A stretch of DNA of 37,715 bases from Nocardia elegans NBRC 108235. Lineage in GTDB: Bacteria > Actinomycetota > Actinomycetes > Mycobacteriales > Mycobacteriaceae. The position numbers and the translations under genes are program-made. The stretch is taken from NCBI RefSeq assembly GCF_001612845.1, contig NZ_BDBF01000062.1, positions 1-37,715 on the forward strand, written 5' to 3'. Shown here piece by piece: positions 31,917 to 37,715 of this stretch. Under the pieces are notes generated by a model. The model did not search any database. It had not been told where the DNA came from and saw only the letters and a list, made by a program, of their open reading frames with translations. How positions within the stretch are numbered: the stretch's first letter is position 1; every line of letters starts with the position of its first letter.

Positions 31917-33458
31917 TCAGTCGTTGCGCGGGAAGCCCAGATTCAGCCCGCCGTGGCTCGGATCGAGCCACCGGCTGGTCACGGCCTTGGTGCGGGTGAA
32001 GAAGTGCACACCCTGTACGCCGTGCGCGTGCGTGTCACCGAACAGCGAGTTCTTCCAGCCGCCGAAACTGTAGTAGGCCATGGGAACCGGAATGGGGACG
32101 TTGATGCCGACCATTCCCACCTCGACCTCGTACTGGAAGCGCCGGGCCGCGCCTCCATCGTTGGTGAAGATCGCGGTGCCGTTGCCGTAGGGGTTGCCGT
32201 TGATCAGCTCGAGGGCCTGCTCGTATCCGTCGACCCGCACCACCGCGAGGACCGGGCCGAAGATCTCCTCGCGATAGGCGGCCATCTCCGGGGTCACGTG
32301 GTCGAGCAGCGTCGGTCCGAGCCAGAAGCCCTGGGACACATCGATATCGGCGTCGGCGGTGCCGAGCGCGGCGCGGCCGTCGACGACGATGCGGGCGCCC
32401 TGGGCCTCGGCGGTATCGACGGCGGCGGCCACCTTGTCGCGGTGCGCGCGGGTGACCAGCGGTCCCATATCGGCCTCACCGTGCCCGTCGCCGAGGCGCA
32501 GGCCGCGAGTGCGCTCGGCCACCCGGGCTACCAGCTCGTCGGCGATATCGCCGACCGCGACGGCCACCGAGATGGCCATGCAGCGTTCTCCGGCCGACCC
32601 GTATCCGGCATTGACCAGCGCGTCCGCGGCCAGGTCCAGATCGGCGTCGGGAAGGATCACCGCATGGTTCTTGGCACCGCCGAGGGCCTGGACCCGCTTG
32701 CCGGTCGCGGTCGCGGTGGCGTAGACGTACTCGGCGATCGGAGTGGAGCCCACGAAGGAGACGGCCTTGATCGCGGGGTCCGTCAACAGCGCGTCCACGG
32801 CCTCCCTGTCGCCCTGCACGACGTTGAAGACGCCGGGCGGAAGTCCCGCCTCCTCCCACAGCTTCGCCAGCCACAGCGCTGCGGACGGATCCTTCTCACT
32901 GGGTTTGAGCACGACGGTATTGCCGGTGGCGACCGCCAGCGGGAAGAACCACATCGGCACCATGGCCGGGAAGTTGAACGGCGAGATGATCGCGACCGGA
33001 CCCAGCGGGGCTCGCACCGAGTACGCGTCCACGCCGGTGGAGACGTTCTGCGTGAATCCGCCCTCCACCAGATGCGGTATGCCGCAGGCGAATTCGACCA
33101 CTTCCTGACCGCGCGAGACCTCACCGAGGGCGTCGGAGAACACCTTGCCGTGTTCGGCGGTGATCAGTCCGGCCAGTTCGGATTTGCGAGCGTTGAGCAG
33201 TTCGCGGAAGCGGAACACGATCGAGGTGCGCCGGGTCAGCGAGGTGTCGCGCCAGCCCGGGAAGGCGGCCGCCGCGGACTCGACGGCGGCGCGGACCTCC
33301 TCGGCCCCGGCCATGGCGACCGCGCCCGTGACCCGGCCGGTGGCGGGATCGGTCACCGGGGCCGTGCGCGCGGCGGCGCCGGGCCGGAGGCCGCCGTCGA
33401 TCCAGTGGCCGATGTGCGCGACGTCCGTGGCGGCGGTGGGTTCGATCGTGCCGGTCAC
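31917..33458 (-). CDS. mmsA: Methylmalonate-semialdehyde dehydrogenase (CoA-acylating)
   Basis: Protein of 513 residues of the aldehyde dehydrogenase superfamily, MmsA branch. The NAD-binding GSTPIAEYVYATA, the catalytic Cys in SAGERCMAIS and the family-typical NFPAMVPMWFFPLA and KNSLFGDTHAHG segments are clear. MmsA converts methylmalonate semialdehyde and related aldehydes with CoA and NAD to propionyl-CoA and CO2. The start is a GTG (33458) overlapping the TGA of the upstream zinc-ribbon gene (GTGA), so translation is coupled. Placed near a B12-dependent mutase, it points to propionyl- or methylmalonyl-type end products in this region. Another acyl aldehyde could be the true substrate. Confidence 0.93.
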   Translation of the reverse strand: MTGTIEPTAATDVAHIGHWIDGGLRPGAAARTAPVTDPATGRVTGAVAMAGAEEVRAAVESAAAAFPGWRDTSLTRRTSIVFRFRELLNARKSELAGLITAEHGKVFSDALGEVSRGQEVVEFACGIPHLVEGGFTQNVSTGVDAYSVRAPLGPVAIISPFNFPAMVPMWFFPLAVATGNTVVLKPSEKDPSAALWLAKLWEEAGLPPGVFNVVQGDREAVDALLTDPAIKAVSFVGSTPIAEYVYATATATGKRVQALGGAKNHAVILPDADLDLAADALVNAGYGSAGERCMAISVAVAVGDIADELVARVAERTRGLRLGDGHGEADMGPLVTRAHRDKVAAAVDTAEAQGARIVVDGRAALGTADADIDVSQGFWLGPTLLDHVTPEMAAYREEIFGPVLAVVRVDGYEQALELINGNPYGNGTAIFTNDGGAARRFQYEVEVGMVGINVPIPVPMAYYSFGGWKNSLFGDTHAHGVQGVHFFTRTKAVTSRWLDPSHGGLNLGFPRND

Positions 33459-33673
33459 GACCGGACCCCGGCGTGCGCACCGGTCATGGTGGTCAGCGGC
33501 GCCGCGCCGTACCAGCCGCAGGGCAGGCCGCAGCTGGCGGTGATCTCGATCTCGCGGCGATGATCGGCGAAGGTGCGGACGGTGCGCACCGCCTCCGCGG
33601 CGTAGCCGCAGCGCGGGCAGGTGCCGAAATAGTCCAGTATCTGGCGGACCGCGATATCGACGGGCGGCTGCAT
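33455..33673 (-). CDS. Small zinc-ribbon protein coupled to mmsA
   Basis: Protein of 72 residues with two Cys pairs, C19-x2-C22 (GTCPRCG) and C48-x3-C52 (ASCGLPCG), that would bind one zinc in a ribbon. The start has a strong ribosome site (GGAGGT). I do not recognise a named family. Its stop overlaps the mmsA start (GTGA), and it follows the HSDL2-type dehydrogenase by 58 bases. Single-zinc ribbons of this size are often protein-protein or nucleic-acid contacts, or scaffolds in CoA pathways; none is proven here. Confidence 0.7.
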   Translation of the reverse strand: MQPPVDIAVRQILDYFGTCPRCGYAAEAVRTVRTFADHRREIEITASCGLPCGWYGAAPLTTMTGAHAGVRS

Positions 33674-33731
33674 CAGTACCTCCGGGTCACGAGTTGAGTT
33701 GTGCGGCAAAGGATTCGCGTATGTCGTGCGG

Positions 33732-34556
33732 TCAGCCCAGGAACAGATCCGGGATCGGCCGCTCGCCGCCGCCGTAGCCCGACAGGTCGCGGACTCCGGA
33801 TTCGATGAGCACCTCGGCGTCGATGTAGCAGTTCCCGGTGGTGTATTTCGCGGGCCGGGAAAGGATTTCGGCGGCGGCATCGCCCATGATGCGCGGATCG
33901 CGCGCCGAGGCGAGCAGTTCGGACCCGTCGGCCATATTCGCCACCGCCGAGGTCGCGATGTAGGTCTGCGGCCACAGGCAGTTCACCCCGATCGCCGCCT
34001 CGGCGAATTCGGTGGCCCAGCCGAGCGACAACAGCGTCATCGCGTATTTGGACTGGGTATAGGCGGGATGCGCGCCCAGCCAGCGAGGGCTGAGGTTCAG
34101 TGGCGGCGAGATGGTCAGCACATGGGCCTCGGGCGCCTCGCGCAGCGCCGGCAGGCAGGCCTGGGTGAGCAGGAAGGTGCCGCGCACGTTGATCTCCTGC
34201 ATCAGATCGAACCGTTTGGCCGGCAGTGAGTCGGTCGGCTCCACCGCGATCGCACTGGCGTTGTTGACGCAGATATCGATGCCCCCGAAGCGGTCGACCG
34301 CGGTCTGCGCCGCGCGCCGCACATCCTCCTCGCGCCGCACATCGCCCACCACCGCGACGGCCTTCCCGTCCGCGGCCTCGATCTCGGCCACGGCGGTGTG
34401 CACGGTGCCCGGCAGTTTCGGATGCGGTTGTGCGGTCTTGGCCAGCAGCACGATATTCGCGCCCCGGGCGGCCGCGGCGACGGCGATGGCGAGGCCGATC
34501 CCGCGGCTTGCGCCGGAGACGACCATGGTGCGGCCGGCCAACGGATATGCGGGCAT
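33732..34556 (-). CDS. HSDL2-type short-chain dehydrogenase/reductase
   Basis: Protein of 274 residues. The Rossmann glycine motif is VSGASRGIGLAIA (residues 13-25), followed by KTAQPHPKLPGTVHTA and INVRGTFLLTQACLP, which mark the hydroxysteroid-dehydrogenase-like 2 group. The active site has SPPLNLSPRW and the Tyr-Lys pair in YTQSKYAM. NAD(P)-dependent oxidation or reduction of a hydroxyacyl or keto compound is expected; human HSDL2 has a peroxisomal lipid role. ATG 34556 is chosen for GAGGAG upstream; an in-frame ATG 24 codons earlier falls inside the mutase promoter. It is divergent from the mutase operon and probably starts the leftward unit containing mmsA. Confidence 0.9.
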   Translation of the reverse strand: MPAYPLAGRTMVVSGASRGIGLAIAVAAAARGANIVLLAKTAQPHPKLPGTVHTAVAEIEAADGKAVAVVGDVRREEDVRRAAQTAVDRFGGIDICVNNASAIAVEPTDSLPAKRFDLMQEINVRGTFLLTQACLPALREAPEAHVLTISPPLNLSPRWLGAHPAYTQSKYAMTLLSLGWATEFAEAAIGVNCLWPQTYIATSAVANMADGSELLASARDPRIMGDAAAEILSRPAKYTTGNCYIDAEVLIESGVRDLSGYGGGERPIPDLFLG

Positions 34557-34593
34557 GACGCTCCTCGAAGTCAGTCGTTCGCCTCTGATGGTA

Positions 34594-34622
34594 TTGGCAT
34601 TCTCTTTTTTTGCAAGTAACGT
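34594..34622 (+). promoter_or_regulatory. Promoter of the B12 mutase operon (probably leaderless)
   Basis: TTGGCA at 34594-34599, a 17-base spacer with a T-run, then TAACGT at 34617-34622. Transcription would start near 34629-34631, at the ATG itself, which fits the absence of a spaced ribosome site. Confidence 0.55.
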
Positions 34623-34630
34623 ATTCAAGG

Positions 34631-36207
<1,577 letters not shown>

Positions 36208-36208
<1 letters not shown>

Positions 36209-36621
36209 TGCCCGCGCGCGTACTGGTCGCCAAACCGGGCCTCGACGGCCACGACCGTGGTGCGAAGATCGTCGCGCGCACACTACGCGACGCCGGTTTC
36301 GAGGTCGTGTACACCGGCATCCGCCGCCGCGTCGAGGAGATCGTGTCGATCGCGGTGGCCGAGGACGTGGCGGTGGTGGGGCTGAGCATTCTCTCGGGCG
36401 CGCACCTCGGACTCACCACCAAGGTGGTGGAGGGATTGCGCGCCGCCGACGCCGCGGATATCGCGGTCGTGGTCGGCGGCACCATCCCGCAGGCCGATGT
36501 GCCGAAACTCCTCGAGGCGGGCGCGGCGGCCGTCTTTCCGACCGGCACCCCGCTGGATCACCTGGTGCGCGAGATCCGCGCGCTCACCGCGACGGTGGCG
36601 GGCCCGGCCGAGCCGAGATGA
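36208..36621 (+). CDS. B12-binding small subunit of the acyl-CoA mutase
   Basis: Protein of 137 residues made of one cobalamin-binding Rossmann-like domain. D13-x-H15-x-x-G18 (LDGHDRGAKI) supplies the His that displaces dimethylbenzimidazole from cobalt, and SGAHLG and VGGTIP contact the nucleotide tail. The ATG at 36208 shares a base with the stop of the large subunit (TGATG), so the two are made in equal amounts. Together they form a two-chain coenzyme-B12 mutase, a layout known for isobutyryl- and hydroxyisobutyryl-CoA mutases and archaeal methylmalonyl-CoA mutases. No MeaB/ArgK-type chaperone gene follows in the window. Confidence 0.92.
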
Positions 36622-36944
36622 CCGCGACCAACCGCATACCGTAGGTCACGGCCGGGCGAAGGGGCGGCGTCGCACCGGTCACGGACACTCTCGCCCGAGC
36701 AATCGAGAACGGGCGGTCCGGGCATTTCGGGCGATCAGCGTGGCCGATGGACCCCCCAGGGCGCGCCGGACGGCGGCCTGTAATGAACTCGTGCCCCTTT
36801 TCACAGGTTGAGCACGGTCCCAGCTGACATAGTCTGAGCAGGCGAGTTCTGCTCAGGGCAGTTTCGGAGCCGGTCGCGGTCCAGGCGATCGTCGGCGCGA
36901 ACGAGCGGAACCGCAGTCGGCAGGGGCAGTCGAGGAGGTCGGCC
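36622..36944. other. Intergenic region before the phosphatase
   Basis: About 320 bases with no gene I can support. A TTGAGC at 36808-36813, a 16-base gap and TAGTCT at 36830-36835 could be a promoter for the phosphatase, at low confidence. A 6-base stem (CGCCCG/CGGGCG) near 36692-36715 is too weak to call a terminator. Confidence 0.4.
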
Positions 36945-37685
36945 GTGCACACAGCGGTGACGACGGCAATCACACGGCGTGAGTTGATGCGGCTCACGGG
37001 AATCACAGCGCATTCGGTCAGCCGGCGTGGCGGCCGGTCGCTGAATGCCGACGCGGTGTCGGGTTATATCGACTCCGCGGTCGGCCGCAGCGCCTTCGCC
37101 GTCGCCGACGGCATCGGCGATCATCTGCTGGCCGCGCGGGCGGCGCGCACCGTGGCGCAGGTCGCGGCGCGGGTGGCCGTCGGTGGCAGTGCGGCCGCCG
37201 GAATCCTTGCCGCCCAACAACAATTGCTGCGCGAATTCCCCGAGCCCTCCGCCGACAGCGTGGTGGTCGTGGCCGTGTGCCCGACACCGGACCGCATCGA
37301 CGGCCCCTGTGATATCGCCTGGGTCGGCGACTGCCGGGCCTACCACTGGAACGGGCGAGTGCTGCATCAGATCACCAGCGATCACACCGTCGCCGAGATG
37401 ATGAACGCGCGCGGCATCACCGTCGCGCCCCGGATGCACCATATGGTGACGACCTCGGCGCGAACCGTGCGGCCGGAGGCGGTGGGCCACGGCATCACCG
37501 GCACCGGCGCCGGGCGATGGCTGTTGAGCACGGACGGGGTGCACAAGACCTTGTCGATGACCGAGATCAAGCAGATCCTCGCCGACGCCGACTCCGCGTC
37601 GACCGCCGCGGACGCGCTGGTCGAGGCGGCGATCACGGCGGGTGCCACCGACAACACCACCGCGCTGGTCTTCGATCACGGCTGA
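36945..37685 (+). CDS. PP2C-family (PPM) protein serine/threonine phosphatase-like
   Basis: Protein of 246 residues with PPM motifs: AVADGIGDH (metal Asp), IAWVGDCRAYHW, LLSTDGVHKTLS (metal Asp) and GATDNTTALVFDH (metal Asp with Asn). The RGGRSLNADAV segment near residue 27 stands where many PP2Cs have G-x-R-x-x-N-E-D. These enzymes remove phosphate from Ser/Thr using two metals, in bacteria often opposing Hanks-type kinases or acting in stress signalling. No membrane segment is seen, so it is cytoplasmic. The start GTG 36945 has a full ribosome site (GAGGAGG). It is not obviously linked to the catabolic genes upstream. Confidence 0.88.
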   Translation: MHTAVTTAITRRELMRLTGITAHSVSRRGGRSLNADAVSGYIDSAVGRSAFAVADGIGDHLLAARAARTVAQVAARVAVGGSAAAGILAAQQQLLREFPEPSADSVVVVAVCPTPDRIDGPCDIAWVGDCRAYHWNGRVLHQITSDHTVAEMMNARGITVAPRMHHMVTTSARTVRPEAVGHGITGTGAGRWLLSTDGVHKTLSMTEIKQILADADSASTAADALVEAAITAGATDNTTALVFDHG

Positions 37686-37715
37686 ACGGCGGGCCCGCCC
37701 GCGCGGCCGCGACCG

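Noticed and set aside
31839..33563. A rightward 574-codon open frame opposite mmsA
   Set aside because: Antisense shadow of a clear aldehyde dehydrogenase; no family features.
34590..34612. ATTCTC at the mutase promoter as a further GAGA-N7-TCTC operator
   Set aside because: Only the right half matches; the left arm fits 4 of 7 positions, close to chance.
36622..36944. Riboswitch or B12-responsive element near the mutase genes
   Set aside because: No B12-box-like sequence or long structured leader is visible; the mutase promoter seems leaderless.
37686..37705. GC palindrome after the phosphatase as a terminator
   Set aside because: GGCGGGCCCGCC is self-complementary without a loop, so it cannot form a normal hairpin, and the window ends there.

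Overview
The window is about 37.7 kb of very GC-rich, densely packed actinobacterial DNA. Gene content points to the Mycobacteriales, most likely Nocardia or a close relative: an LpqN-like lipoprotein, a CGNR regulator, FadD and FadE-pair CoA enzymes, a two-headed TetR regulator, GTG starts and ATGA/GTGA gene couplings. The genus is an inference. I see no rRNA, tRNA, insertion sequence, prophage or CRISPR array.

Bases 1-5500 hold accessory and regulatory genes: the end of an esterase; a leftward group of a CGNR zinc-finger regulator, an XRE regulator, a small recombinase-like protein and an LpqN-like lipoprotein; a divergent epoxide hydrolase; and a broken PAP2 phosphatase. Between the CGNR gene and the epoxide hydrolase lie three related operator-like sites. 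Bases 5500-10860 hold a secreted protein of unknown function, an M3 oligopeptidase, a Nudix hydrolase, and a TetR regulator divergent from a quinone-type oxidoreductase across a perfect 20-bp palindrome.

Bases 10850-24180 form a large CoA-thioester catabolic locus. Three leftward transcription units and one rightward gene carry an acyl-CoA ligase, an amidohydrolase, a FadD3-like ligase, two crotonase-fold proteins, a CaiB-type CoA transferase with rearranged domain order, an amidohydrolase-3 enzyme, a second amidohydrolase-2 protein, an EthD-like protein and a two-subunit acyl-CoA dehydrogenase pair. A dyad of the form GAGA-N7-TCTC recurs in the gaps ahead of these units, on a good sigma-70-type -10 box in one case, so I infer one shared repressor.

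Bases 24350-30370 hold a small secreted protein, a ferredoxin with its NuoF-like reductase, a protein of unknown function, and a second operon of two paralogous amidohydrolases (one apparently stripped of metal ligands), a Rieske protein and an alpha/beta hydrolase. Bases 30559-36621 hold the tandem TetR regulator, methylmalonate-semialdehyde dehydrogenase, a coupled zinc-ribbon protein, an HSDL2-type dehydrogenase and, divergently, a two-subunit B12-dependent acyl-CoA mutase with the substrate residues of methylmalonyl-CoA mutase. The window ends with a PP2C-type phosphatase.

Read together, the centre looks like an undescribed catabolic island. A carboxylic acid, perhaps alicyclic or terpenoid, would be activated to its CoA ester, dehydrogenated, cleaved or hydrolysed by several TIM-barrel hydrolases, and drained through propionyl- and methylmalonyl-CoA chemistry. 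The substrate cannot be read from the sequence.
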